From Acidovorax sp. A79 (GTDB lineage Bacteria; Pseudomonadota; Gammaproteobacteria; Burkholderiales; Burkholderiaceae_C), in the NCBI RefSeq assembly GCF_041154505.1, contig NZ_AP028672.1, positions 4,566,501-4,630,500 on the forward strand: 64,000 nt of DNA, read 5' to 3'. Made by a program: the position numbers and the translations under genes. The notes beneath the pieces were generated by a model. That model ran no database searches. It was not told the DNA's origin and saw only the letters and a program-made list of their open reading frames with translations. Shown here piece by piece: positions 18,545 through 26,588 of the stretch. The stretch's first letter is position 1, and each line of letters opens with the position of its first letter.

Positions 18545-18947
18545 TTGAAACACCGAGGCGAGGCATGGCAGAAACAATCGACCATGGCACTCTGTCTTGC
18601 GGAGACAGGAGTCATCACGGGGGCGCATATCCTGGGCCAGGACGGCGGCTGGTCCGCGGTGGTCAAGTACGGCACGACCGAGCAGCCATTGGCCGCGCAG
18701 CGCAGCCGGCAGGTGCGGCTGTTCCGCAAGTACTTTAAGCCGGGCGGCAAGCTCGATTCCGGTCCTGAAGGAGGTCACTACGTCGGCAAAAGCTGGAAGT
18801 TCAAGAGCGATCAAGTGTGCCGCGACTACTACCAGAACTCCGTCGTGCATTGCGGCGCATTTTGAATTGCAGGGTACGAGCTTGTACCTGGTGGGTGACG
18901 ATGGCAACCGAAGCCTAGTGAATTCGCTGGAATTCACCCAGCCCTGA
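18545..18947 (+). pseudogene. Degenerate secreted-protein gene, distant family B-like
   Basis: One frame reads GWSAVVKYG, YFKPGGKLDSG, GKSWKFKSDQVC and VVHCGA, then stops at TGA after TTTT (18860-18863 region). One fewer T would continue to [13 protein letters not shown] and end in LEFTQP at 18947. The order GKW, VC, C, LYL resembles family B. No signal peptide or sensible start is visible upstream. Together with 18086-18456 it forms a decayed A-B pair next to the right island boundary. Confidence 0.55.
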
Positions 18948-18974
18948 GCAATTCCCAATGCAACTTGTTTCCAA

Positions 18975-19159
18975 GGGAAGGTTACGTGACGCTGGAGTTT
19001 TTTAACACCACGCCGCTGCCCGCGCGCATCTACGCGGGCGAGGGCTGCGCGCAGGTGCTGTTCTTCGAGAGCGACAAGGACGACGTGTGCGAGGTGAGCT
19101 ACCGCGACCGCGGGGGCAAGTACCAGGGCCAGGTGGGCGTGACCCTGCCCAAGGCCTGA
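18975..19159 (+). pseudogene. dcd: 3' fragment of dcd
   Basis: Encodes the last ~61 residues of dCTP deaminase ([15 protein letters not shown] through VGVTLPKA) without the active-site half. One residue is changed (Ser to Phe). A short open frame starts at 18965 but has no dcd 5' part, so it is a remnant of the duplication rather than a working gene. Confidence 0.9.
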
Positions 19160-19213
19160 CATCGGCCGCCTGCGCGGCCGGCGGGCCGCCAGGGGCCGCG
19201 TCCTACAGCGCGT
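18975..19213 (+). repeat. Right copy of dcd-3' direct repeat (island boundary)
   Basis: Direct repeat of 6051-6288. It starts inside a dcd codon (GGGAAGGTTACG against GGGAAGGCTACG) and ends just after GCCGCGTCCTA. The abrupt start and end on both sides mark recombination junctions. Confidence 0.9.
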
Positions 19214-19304
19214 CAGCCCGTTGGCTGAAGTGCAAGCGCAGGTAAGGTTCTTAGCATCGTGTCATGCCACGCCGATGTCGCGGTGGGCAAGAAGGAGTCC
19301 TCCC

Positions 19305-19664
19305 ATGCCGACCTTTGCTGCGCCGTTCACACCCGCCAAGGCCCGGGGTACGGGCCTTTCCCTGCACGCCGCCTGTGGCGCGGGCGACCTCGGGTTCGCG
19401 CCCTCGCAGCCGCACGGCGGGCCGCAGGCGCATTATTGGCCGTGCGAATCGCTCAATGCCTTCGTCCTCAAGATGGCGGCGGCGGGCCATTGCGTGAACA
19501 CCGCGATGATGCTGGGACACCGGCCCTACGCGCTGGAACAGCTTGCCATGGCGCGCGCCGCGAACGACGGCGGCCTGAATGCATTGGCCGAGCGGCTCCA
19601 GGCCTATTTCGACGCGACCGCCCCGCAAGGCTGCGCCGTCGTGGCGGACATCGACGGGGCCTAG
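19305..19664 (+). CDS. Hypothetical protein, 119 residues
   Basis: ATG 19305 has AAGGAG 7 bases upstream. No signal peptide or membrane segment. The sequence contains LSLHAACGAGDLGF, WPCESLNAFVLKMAAAGH and ALEQLAMARAANDGGLN, a mixed alpha/beta small soluble protein with five Cys residues. No family recognised. It lies just outside the right island boundary and may be the native downstream neighbour of dcd. Confidence 0.65.
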   Translation: MPTFAAPFTPAKARGTGLSLHAACGAGDLGFAPSQPHGGPQAHYWPCESLNAFVLKMAAAGHCVNTAMMLGHRPYALEQLAMARAANDGGLNALAERLQAYFDATAPQGCAVVADIDGA

Positions 19665-19726
19665 GTGGCACCGGGCCACGCGCCAGCGCGGCACCTCCAT
19701 CTACCCACCCACTCACACTCCGTTTC

Positions 19727-21418
19727 TCAGGCCTCCACGCAGACCCGGTTGCGTCCCTGTCCCTTGGCTTCGTAGAGCGCGGCGTCGCCCCGGCGCAGGA
19801 GGTCCGTGCCGTTGTCCTGCAGGCTGCGCATGCTGGCCACGCCGGCGCTCACGGTGATGAGCCCGACCACCGGATCCTGCTGCCCTGCCATGGCCGCGAC
19901 CAGGGACTGGGCAATGGCCTGGGCGCCCGCCAGGTCGGTATCGGGCAGCAGCGCCACGAACTCTTCCCCGCCCAGCCGCGCCACCACGTCCGAGTTGCGC
20001 AGCCGCACCTCCAGCGTGCGTGCCAGCCGGCGCAGGACTTCGTCGCCCGCCTCGTGGCCGTAGGTGTCGTTCACGCGCTTGAAATGGTCCACGTCGATCG
20101 TGATCAGGCTCAAGGGGCGGCCGCTGCGCCGGGCCAGCGCCAGCGCAAACGCCATCTGCGTTTCGAAGCCCCGGCGGTTGAGCAGGCCGGTCAGCGCATC
20201 GGTGCGGGCCTGCAGGTCCAGCGCGCGGTTGGCCGCCTCCAGCTCCAGCGTGCGCACGCGCACCTTCTCTTCCATGGCCTCGCGGGATGCCAGAAGCCGG
20301 TGCGTCATGCGCCCGAGGGCACTTGACAGCTGGCGCACCTCGCGGCTGCTGTGCGCCTGCGGAATGCGGGCCCCGGCCTTTTCGGCTTCCACGGCGCTGG
20401 CGGCGTCGGCCAGCGCGTACAGATCGTCGCTCAGCCGGCGTGCCGCCAGCCAGGCCAGCACCGAGGCCAGAAGCGCGGCAGCCAGCCCGATGGCCAGGGC
20501 CATGCGCACGGTGCGGCTCGCCTCGGCGAAGGCCAGCTCCACGGGCTCACGGGCGACGACCCGCCATCCGAGGTCGCTGGCGCTGCTGCGCGCCCGCAGC
20601 GGCACCATCGCCGTGAGGTAGCTGCGGCCGTCCCTCCACGGCACCACGGCCGCCGGGCTGGCGGCCCGGTCTCCGGGCGCCGCGGCCCCAGCCGGCAGGT
20701 GCTGCCCGGCCTCCCGCAGGGCCTGGGTCTGGCCGCCGGGGGCATAGATGAGCTGGCCCTCGCGGTCAAAGACAAAGAGTTCCACCGCGCTGTCTTCGGT
20801 GTGCGCGGGCGTGAGGCTGACCATGACCTCGCGGGTCCATTCCCAGCTGCCATGGATGCCCACCACGCCCACGGTGGTGGGGCCGATGCGGATGGGGGCC
20901 GCGAAGTCGACGAGCCGGTAGGGTTCGCCCGAGGGGTTGGGGGGCAGCAGCTTTTCCAGCAGCTTGGCCGCGTGCACGTCCCCCACGTGCAGTTTCTGCA
21001 GACCTTCCTGGAACCAGGGCCGCTGCGCCACGCTCTGGCCCACGAGCAGGCCGCCCGTGGCCGTGCGCACCACCCCCTGGGCGTCGGCCACGCCGATCCA
21101 CACGCTGTGGGGCTGGGTGGCCTGGCTGCGGGCCAGCATGTGGTGGCCTTCGGGGGTGTCCAGCCCCTTGACCCAGACCACTTCGGCGGCGGCCAGCACC
21201 TCGGCTTCCCGGCTGCGTTCCAGCAAGCCGTTGGCCAGCAGCTTGCCGGCGTTCTCGGCGATCACCTGCAGGGCGGTGCCGGCATCGCGCTCGATGCGCC
21301 GCTTGAGCAGCTCTCCGAAGGCGAGGGACAGCAGCACCGCCAGGCCCACCACCAGCGCGCCGAACACCAGCGCGATCTGGGCGCGCAGGCTGTGGTCCGA
21401 GAAGCGGAGGGGGGTCAT
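19727..21418 (-). CDS. Membrane sensor diguanylate cyclase (Cache-HAMP-GGDEF)
   Basis: 563 residues. TM1 is at about 15-40 and TM2 at about 290-315, flanking a ~250-residue periplasmic dCache-like sensor (VWIGVADAQGVVRTAT, QRPWFQEGL). A HAMP-like segment and short coiled coil lead to a GGDEF domain (about 400-560). The active-site motif is GGEEF at 483-487 and the inhibitory RxxD site (RNSD) sits at PleD spacing, so product feedback is expected. It makes c-di-GMP from two GTP. ATG 21418 overlaps the stop of the upstream reductase gene (ATGA), coupling its synthesis to an amino-acid enzyme. Ligand unknown. Confidence 0.9.
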   Translation of the reverse strand: MTPLRFSDHSLRAQIALVFGALVVGLAVLLSLAFGELLKRRIERDAGTALQVIAENAGKLLANGLLERSREAEVLAAAEVVWVKGLDTPEGHHMLARSQATQPHSVWIGVADAQGVVRTATGGLLVGQSVAQRPWFQEGLQKLHVGDVHAAKLLEKLLPPNPSGEPYRLVDFAAPIRIGPTTVGVVGIHGSWEWTREVMVSLTPAHTEDSAVELFVFDREGQLIYAPGGQTQALREAGQHLPAGAAAPGDRAASPAAVVPWRDGRSYLTAMVPLRARSSASDLGWRVVAREPVELAFAEASRTVRMALAIGLAAALLASVLAWLAARRLSDDLYALADAASAVEAEKAGARIPQAHSSREVRQLSSALGRMTHRLLASREAMEEKVRVRTLELEAANRALDLQARTDALTGLLNRRGFETQMAFALALARRSGRPLSLITIDVDHFKRVNDTYGHEAGDEVLRRLARTLEVRLRNSDVVARLGGEEFVALLPDTDLAGAQAIAQSLVAAMAGQQDPVVGLITVSAGVASMRSLQDNGTDLLRRGDAALYEAKGQGRNRVCVEA

Positions 21419-22380
21419 GGCGTGGCCCGCGGGGCGTGCCCTGTCGACACCGGCGGGTGCACCGCGAGGCGTGCCGCCGCCAGGTCCCAGCCTGCCCAGC
21501 CGCAGCTCTTGAACAGCACGGGGCCTTCCGGGGGGATGGGCCGGCCGTGCAGCACGTCCCGCAAGGTAGGCAGCACGCCCACATCCATTCCTGCCTGCAG
21601 CAGATCGCCGGCCTCGTGGCGCGCATCGTCGCTGTCCAGCACGATGTGTCCCCGCAGCGCCACGTGGCGGCACAGGGCCGGCGCCAGCTCGGCCATCGCG
21701 GGGGTGTAGGCGCCCACCGCCGCCACGAAGGCATCGGGTCGTGGCGGCGCGGCCAGCACGACGGCGTGCGCGGGCGTGCAGGTGGCGATCAGCGGGCAGT
21801 GCGGCACCGCGTCGTCCGCGTTCGCCACCACGCGCGCCCGGGCGCCCAGCGCATGGGCGCGCCGGACCAGCGCCTCGGCGCTGGCCGCGCTGCGCGAGGC
21901 CACCCACACCTCGCGCACCGCCATGCCCAGAACAAACGCCTCCAGGTGGGCCAGGCCCTGCACGCCGGCACCCACGATGAGCAGTGGCCCCTCGGGCGCG
22001 CGCGCGAGGTGCCGTGCGGCCAGCAGCGACACCGCCGCGGTGCGCCGCGCGGTGATCATGGGGCCGTCGAGGACCAGGCGGCGCTCGCCGGTCGCGACAT
22101 CAAACACCACCACATCCCCCTGGATCGCGGGGCGGCGGGTTCCCGCGTTGCCTGGTGTCAGTGTGATGAGCTTGGCCATGGCCACGCGGCTGTCGGCCGC
22201 GGGCATGACGAACAGGTTGGCGCCCCCGGCCAGCGCCACCACCGTGCGCGCAGGAACCGCCACCGAACCGTCCCGCAGCAGGGCCGCGATCTCGTCGGCG
22301 AGCGCATCCCAGGGAAGGCATGCCGCGGTGGCCGCGGCGTCCAGCGCGGGGGGGGATCCGGAAAGAAGGTGGGAAGGCAT
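21415..22380 (-). CDS. lhpI: Delta1-pyrroline-2-carboxylate reductase / ornithine cyclodeaminase family
   Basis: 321 residues, of the OCD/mu-crystallin family. Landmarks are AMAKLITLTPGN near the substrate end, a DGPMITARRTAAVSLLAARHLA segment typical of the family, and a Rossmann glycine motif VGAGVQG for NAD(P)H near residue 155. The resemblance is to the bifunctional pyrroline-2-/piperideine-2-carboxylate reductases (LhpI type), which reduce these cyclic imines to L-proline or L-pipecolate; ornithine cyclodeaminase activity is the alternative. It is read after pyroglutamyl peptidase and overlaps the diguanylate cyclase gene, suggesting a three-gene unit. Confidence 0.8.
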   Translation of the reverse strand: MPSHLLSGSPPALDAAATAACLPWDALADEIAALLRDGSVAVPARTVVALAGGANLFVMPAADSRVAMAKLITLTPGNAGTRRPAIQGDVVVFDVATGERRLVLDGPMITARRTAAVSLLAARHLARAPEGPLLIVGAGVQGLAHLEAFVLGMAVREVWVASRSAASAEALVRRAHALGARARVVANADDAVPHCPLIATCTPAHAVVLAAPPRPDAFVAAVGAYTPAMAELAPALCRHVALRGHIVLDSDDARHEAGDLLQAGMDVGVLPTLRDVLHGRPIPPEGPVLFKSCGWAGWDLAAARLAVHPPVSTGHAPRATP

Positions 22381-22450
22381 CGCGAGACTTTATACAGGGC
22401 CATGGTGCCGGGGAAGCGGGCAAGCCCGTGGTGCGGAGACCGGCATTCAG

Positions 22451-23128
22451 TCAGTGCGTGGCGCCGGCGCCCAGCGCGATGTCCTGGCGGACCAGCATGG
22501 CGGCCCACAGGGCGGCATGGATGCCGCGCACCATCTCCCGCAGCGCCAGGTGGGGCGTGCCCTGGCCTGGCAGCCAGGGCACGTGCACGAAGCCGCCGCG
22601 GGTGCCCGGAAGGTCCGCGTCCTGCGCCTGCAGCATGTGCATCAGCCCGTACAGCACATGGTTGCAGACAAAGGTGCCCGCCGTCTGCGACACCTCGCAG
22701 GGCACCCCCGCGCGCTGCACGGCGCGCAGCATGGCCTTGACGGGCAGGCTCGCGAAGTAGGCGGCGGGGCCGCCGGGCACCACGGGCGTGTCGACGGGCT
22801 GGCGGCCGGCGTTGTCGGGAATGCGGGCATCGTTGATGTTGATGCCCACCCGTTCCAGCGACAGCGCGCCGCGCCCGCCCGCCTGGCCCAGGCAGACGAT
22901 CAGCGCGGGCCGGTGGGCCTCGGCCAAGGCCCGCAGCTGCTGCAGCGATTCCCCGAACACGGTCGGCAGTTGCGCGGCCACCACGCGGTGGCCGGCGATG
23001 TGCTGCCCGTGCAGGGCCTCGGCGATGAGCCAGCTGGGGTTCAGGGCGTCGCCCCCGAAAGGGTCGAACCCGGTGAGCAGGATCACCCCGCCCGCGAGGG
23101 GGGCGTAGTGCGATGCGTCGTGGAGCAT
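22451..23128 (-). CDS. pcp: Pyroglutamyl-peptidase I
   Basis: 225 residues, close to the usual ~215. It cleaves N-terminal pyroglutamate from peptides (peptidase family C15). [15 protein letters not shown] is the family's N-terminal signature. The catalytic Glu region (GQAGGR and following), Cys in [13 protein letters not shown] and His in [10 protein letters not shown] are all present. The frame is open further upstream, but Met at 23128 leaves the normal N-terminus just before the signature. The gene lies 70 bp upstream of the pyrroline-carboxylate reductase on the same strand, giving a proline/pyroglutamate flavour to the operon. Confidence 0.9.
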   Translation of the reverse strand: MLHDASHYAPLAGGVILLTGFDPFGGDALNPSWLIAEALHGQHIAGHRVVAAQLPTVFGESLQQLRALAEAHRPALIVCLGQAGGRGALSLERVGININDARIPDNAGRQPVDTPVVPGGPAAYFASLPVKAMLRAVQRAGVPCEVSQTAGTFVCNHVLYGLMHMLQAQDADLPGTRGGFVHVPWLPGQGTPHLALREMVRGIHAALWAAMLVRQDIALGAGATH

Positions 23129-23283
23129 GGAGGGAGTGCGGGCGGGTTGTGGGCCAGGTCGATGGTGGAGCATGCCCGCGGGGCGCGGACAGGCAGGCCA
23201 TCGTAATCTGCCCTTGGAGTTCCTGCCGGGCGCGTAATATGGCGGCAATGCCTTCCGCAGGGCGAGGGCGCTGGAGATACGGT

Positions 23284-24159
23284 ATGAAATGGGAAGGCAA
23301 TCGCGAATCGGACAACGTGGAGGACCGCCGCGGCGAAGGCGGCGGCGGATCGCCGGTTTTTGGCGGACGCAGCATCGGCATCGGCACCATCGTCATCGCC
23401 CTCGTGGGCGGCTGGGTGCTGGGCATCAACCCGCTGACCATCCTGGGGCTGCTCAGCGGTGGCGGCCCCCCCGCGCAGGTGCAGTCGCAGGGGCCCGCCC
23501 AGCGCCCGCCGGCGGACGACACCATGGCCCGTTTTGTCTCGACCGTGCTGGCCGATACCGAGGACGTGTGGAAGGCCGTGTTCCGCCAGGGTGGCGGCAG
23601 CTACCAGGAACCGCGCCTGGTGCTGTTTCGAGGAGCCACGCCCACGGCCTGCGGCACGGGCCAGGCGGCCATGGGGCCGTTCTACTGCCCGGCCGACCAG
23701 AAGGTCTACATCGATCTCGGTTTCTACGAGACCCTCAAGAGCCGCCTGGGCGCCCCGGGCGATTTCGCGCAGGCCTACGTGATCGCGCATGAGGTGGGCC
23801 ACCACGTGCAGAACCAGCTGGGCATCAGCGGCAAGGTGGACCAGATGCGCGGGCGCGTGAGCAAGACGGAGTACAACGCGCTGTCGGTGCGCCTGGAACT
23901 GCAGGCCGACTGCTTCGCGGGCGTGTGGGCCCACCATGCGCAGAACGCGCGCCAGATCCTGGAGCAGGGCGATGTGGAGGAGGCCATGAACGCGGCCGCC
24001 AAGATTGGCGACGATGCGCTGCAGCGCTCGAGCGGCGGCGCGGTGGTCCCCGAGAGCTTTACCCATGGCACCAGCGCCCAGCGCCAGCGCTGGTTCAACA
24101 ACGGGCTGCAAAACGGCAGCGTCAAGGCCTGCGACACCTTCTCGGCCCGCAGCCTGTAG
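23284..24159 (+). CDS. Putative neutral zinc metallopeptidase (YpfJ family)
   Basis: 291 residues from ATG 23284. The N-terminus is [17 protein letters not shown], the standard opening of this family, followed by a single transmembrane helix (about 33-58) and a Gly/Pro-rich linker. The protease core carries HEVGHH (HExxH) near residue 178, preceded by [16 protein letters not shown], and later [12 protein letters not shown] with the third-ligand region. It is anchored in the inner membrane with the catalytic domain probably outside. Physiological substrates of the family are unknown. Confidence 0.88.
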   Translation: MKWEGNRESDNVEDRRGEGGGGSPVFGGRSIGIGTIVIALVGGWVLGINPLTILGLLSGGGPPAQVQSQGPAQRPPADDTMARFVSTVLADTEDVWKAVFRQGGGSYQEPRLVLFRGATPTACGTGQAAMGPFYCPADQKVYIDLGFYETLKSRLGAPGDFAQAYVIAHEVGHHVQNQLGISGKVDQMRGRVSKTEYNALSVRLELQADCFAGVWAHHAQNARQILEQGDVEEAMNAAAKIGDDALQRSSGGAVVPESFTHGTSAQRQRWFNNGLQNGSVKACDTFSARSL

Positions 24160-24231
24160 CGCGCTGGCCGCCGCGGCGGGTTGCACCCGGTGTCCGGCGG
24201 CCCGCAAGCCCTGAGAAAAAACACCGTTGCC

Positions 24232-26427
24232 ATGTCCGCCACCGCCTTGTCTTCGACGGCTTCGGCCCACGGTCCCTCCGGCGGCGCCAGCAGCGGGGTG
24301 GCCGGGCCCCTGCCGCAGCCGCCCTCCTCAGGGGTCGCGGCGGCATGGTCGGCCGCGGCGGTCACGGTGCCCCATGCGGTGGGGCTGGGCCTGCTGGCGT
24401 TCGCACCGCTGGCGGGCGACTACCCGCTGGCGGCCCTGGCGCTGTGGTCCGCCGCGCTGCCGGGGCTGCTGCTCACGCTGGCCGCGCCGCGCGCCGGCGT
24501 GGTGTATGCGCCCACCACCGTGGTCGCGCTGCTGTTCGCGGCGGTGCTGGCCACCGCCCACGGCGCGGCCCCCGCGCTGGGCCTGAGCGCGCGCCAGGTG
24601 CTGGCCGTGAGCGGGGCGACGGTGGGGCTGGCCTTCGTGTTCCAGTGGCTGCTGGGTGTATTGCGGCTCGCTTCCGTGGCGCGGTTCCTGCCGATCTCGG
24701 TGACCCACGGCTTCGCCGCGGGGGTGGGCTTGTCCATGGTGGTGGGCCAGGTGCGCAATGGGTTTGGCGCGGGGCCCGACGCGCTGTGGGACGCGCGCAC
24801 CGGCTGGCATGCGCTGGCGGCCGCGGCCGTGGTGGCCATCGCCTGGGCGCTGCGCCACCGCTGGCCCCGTTCGCCGGGCCTGCTGTCCGCGGTGGTCCTG
24901 GTCACGCTGGGGGTGGCGCTGGCCGGGCTGTGGGGCGGCGGCCTGGGGGCCGTGTTCGCACCCGCCGTGCAGCCCAGCAGCTTCGCCGGGCCGCTGTGGC
25001 CCGACTGGACGGGCATCCCCTGGATGGCGCTGGCCCAGCAGGAGGGCTCGGCGCTGGTCGTGCTGGCCTTGCTGATGGCCCTGGTCAACAGCCTGGAGAT
25101 CCTGGTGTTCAACCAGGAGCTGGAACTGGAGCACGGGCTGCGCGGCAATGCCAACCTGGCCCTGCGCCGCGAGAGCCTGCTCGGAGCGCTGTGCGGCCTG
25201 GCCGGAATGATCCCCGCATCGACCAGCGCATCGCGTTCGCGCATCGTGCTGGCGCAGGCCGGGGCCTCGCGCGACGCGCCGCGGTGGCATGCGGCGATCA
25301 TGCTGGGCGTGGCCGCCACGGGCGCATGGTGGCTGCACTGGGTGCCCATGGCCTGCCTGGCGGGAGGCCTGGTGCTGGCGGGGCTGCTGCAGGTGCCGGG
25401 CCTCATGTGGTCGCTGCGCTATGCGCGCAGCTCGCGCGTGACCTGGGCGCAGAGCTGGCTGGTGGCGCTGGTGTTCGCCGTCATGGGCGGCGTGGGCGCG
25501 CTGGTGGCGGGCCTGGTCGTGGCCACGTTCGTGCTGCTGCACGACTCGGCCGCCAAGGTGCTGCGGCATGTGCGGCTCGATGGCGAACTGCGCTCGCGCC
25601 GCCTGCGCCGGGCCGGGTCCGACACCTGGCTCGTTCCGCGCATGAACCAGATCGCCGTCTTTGAGCTGCAGGGAGTGATGTCGTTTGGCGTGGCCGCCCA
25701 CCTGGCCGAGCAGGTGCGTTTGCTGCTGCAGCCGCGCCACCGGTGGGTGATTCTCGATGCGGGGCGCGTGCCCGCGTGGGACAGCACCGCGCTCGCGCAG
25801 CTGCGCGCCCTGGTGCGCGACCTGGGCCACCAGGGCATCGCGGCGGCCGTGGCGGCGCTGGACCCCCTGGCCGCCGAACAGGCCAGGGACCATGTGCGCT
25901 CCTTTTCCGATGTGGACCGGGCCCTGGAATGGGCGGAGGCCGGCATCCTGTCGCAGCGGCCCATCGAGCAGCGCCCGGCCCATCCCGCCCGGGACCTGCT
26001 GGGCGAGATCGGGGAAGGCGTGCCGCGCGCGGCGAGCGATGCCCTGCTGGCCTTGCTCGAGCGCGAGACGGTGCCGGCACGCGGCGTGGTCTTCAATGCG
26101 GGCGACACCGACCACGACCTGCTCGTGGTGCAGTCGGGCCACATCACCCTGGTCACGCAGTGGCCCCCGGAAAAGGGGCTGCGCCTGGCCACCGTCGGTC
26201 CGGGCATGGCATTTGGCGAGATGGCGTTCCTCAATGGGGCGGCCCGCAGCGCCAGCGCCGGGGCCGAGCGGGGCAGCGCACACCTGGTGCGCCTGTCCCG
26301 CGCGCATTTCGACGCGTGGGCCCGCCAGTACCCGGAGGCGGCGCTCACGGTGATGAATAACCTCGCCCAGATCGGGGCGAGGCGCCTGGCGGCCACCACC
26401 CGCCAGCTGCGGGCGGTGCTGGAGTAG
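24232..26427 (+). CDS. SulP-type anion transporter with STAS and cyclic-nucleotide-binding domains
   Basis: 731 residues. About residues 40-440 form the SulP/SLC26 membrane domain with multiple helices. A STAS domain follows at about 470-565 (IAVFELQGVMSFG, VILDAGRVPAWDSTAL), then a cNMP-binding-type domain at about 600-725 (GDTDHDLLVVQSGHI, FGEMAFLNGAARSASA). The family carries sulfate, bicarbonate or dicarboxylates; the substrate here is not evident. The added CAP-like domain suggests gating by a nucleotide. ATG 24232 is chosen although the frame is open to 24181. It is followed by dispersed repeat copy E. Confidence 0.85.
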   Translation: MSATALSSTASAHGPSGGASSGVAGPLPQPPSSGVAAAWSAAAVTVPHAVGLGLLAFAPLAGDYPLAALALWSAALPGLLLTLAAPRAGVVYAPTTVVALLFAAVLATAHGAAPALGLSARQVLAVSGATVGLAFVFQWLLGVLRLASVARFLPISVTHGFAAGVGLSMVVGQVRNGFGAGPDALWDARTGWHALAAAAVVAIAWALRHRWPRSPGLLSAVVLVTLGVALAGLWGGGLGAVFAPAVQPSSFAGPLWPDWTGIPWMALAQQEGSALVVLALLMALVNSLEILVFNQELELEHGLRGNANLALRRESLLGALCGLAGMIPASTSASRSRIVLAQAGASRDAPRWHAAIMLGVAATGAWWLHWVPMACLAGGLVLAGLLQVPGLMWSLRYARSSRVTWAQSWLVALVFAVMGGVGALVAGLVVATFVLLHDSAAKVLRHVRLDGELRSRRLRRAGSDTWLVPRMNQIAVFELQGVMSFGVAAHLAEQVRLLLQPRHRWVILDAGRVPAWDSTALAQLRALVRDLGHQGIAAAVAALDPLAAEQARDHVRSFSDVDRALEWAEAGILSQRPIEQRPAHPARDLLGEIGEGVPRAASDALLALLERETVPARGVVFNAGDTDHDLLVVQSGHITLVTQWPPEKGLRLATVGPGMAFGEMAFLNGAARSASAGAERGSAHLVRLSRAHFDAWARQYPEAALTVMNNLAQIGARRLAATTRQLRAVLE

Positions 26428-26433
26428 TTTTAC

Positions 26434-26494
26434 GTCCAGATGGCATGCAGCGCTTGTCCCTTATGCGCTGGAAGCTATCAAAAACATAGTGAAT
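26434..26494 (-). repeat. Dispersed ~60-bp repeat, copy E
   Basis: On the minus strand: CACTATGTTTTTGATAGC, TTCCAGCGC, spacer, AAGCGCTGCATG. It starts 7 bp after the SulP stop and lies between two plus-strand genes. Confidence 0.6.
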
Positions 26495-26588
26495 GGCCGC
26501 CGTGCGTGCCCTGCACCACGGCTGCCGACGTGCCGCCAAAACGCTAAAAATGGCATTTTGGGCCACCGGTGCGACAATAGAGGGCTAA

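Larger units (their letters stand above)
6289..18974. mobile_element. Accessory island between duplicated dcd 3' ends
   Basis: A ~12.7-kb segment bounded by direct repeats of the dcd 3' end. It contains three tandem regulators, small secreted proteins, unknown lipoproteins, a large IPTL-CTERM protein and two frameshifted pseudogenes. Parts, especially 11480-12350, are visibly more AT-rich than the surrounding chromosome. No integrase, transposase or plasmid gene is visible, so the mechanism (site-specific integration with later loss of the integrase, or homologous integration of a circle) is not shown. Confidence 0.65.

Noticed and set aside
18965..19159. Short dcd-like frame as a functional small protein
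   Set aside because: It is only the last third of dCTP deaminase, lacks active-site residues and is explained by the duplication.
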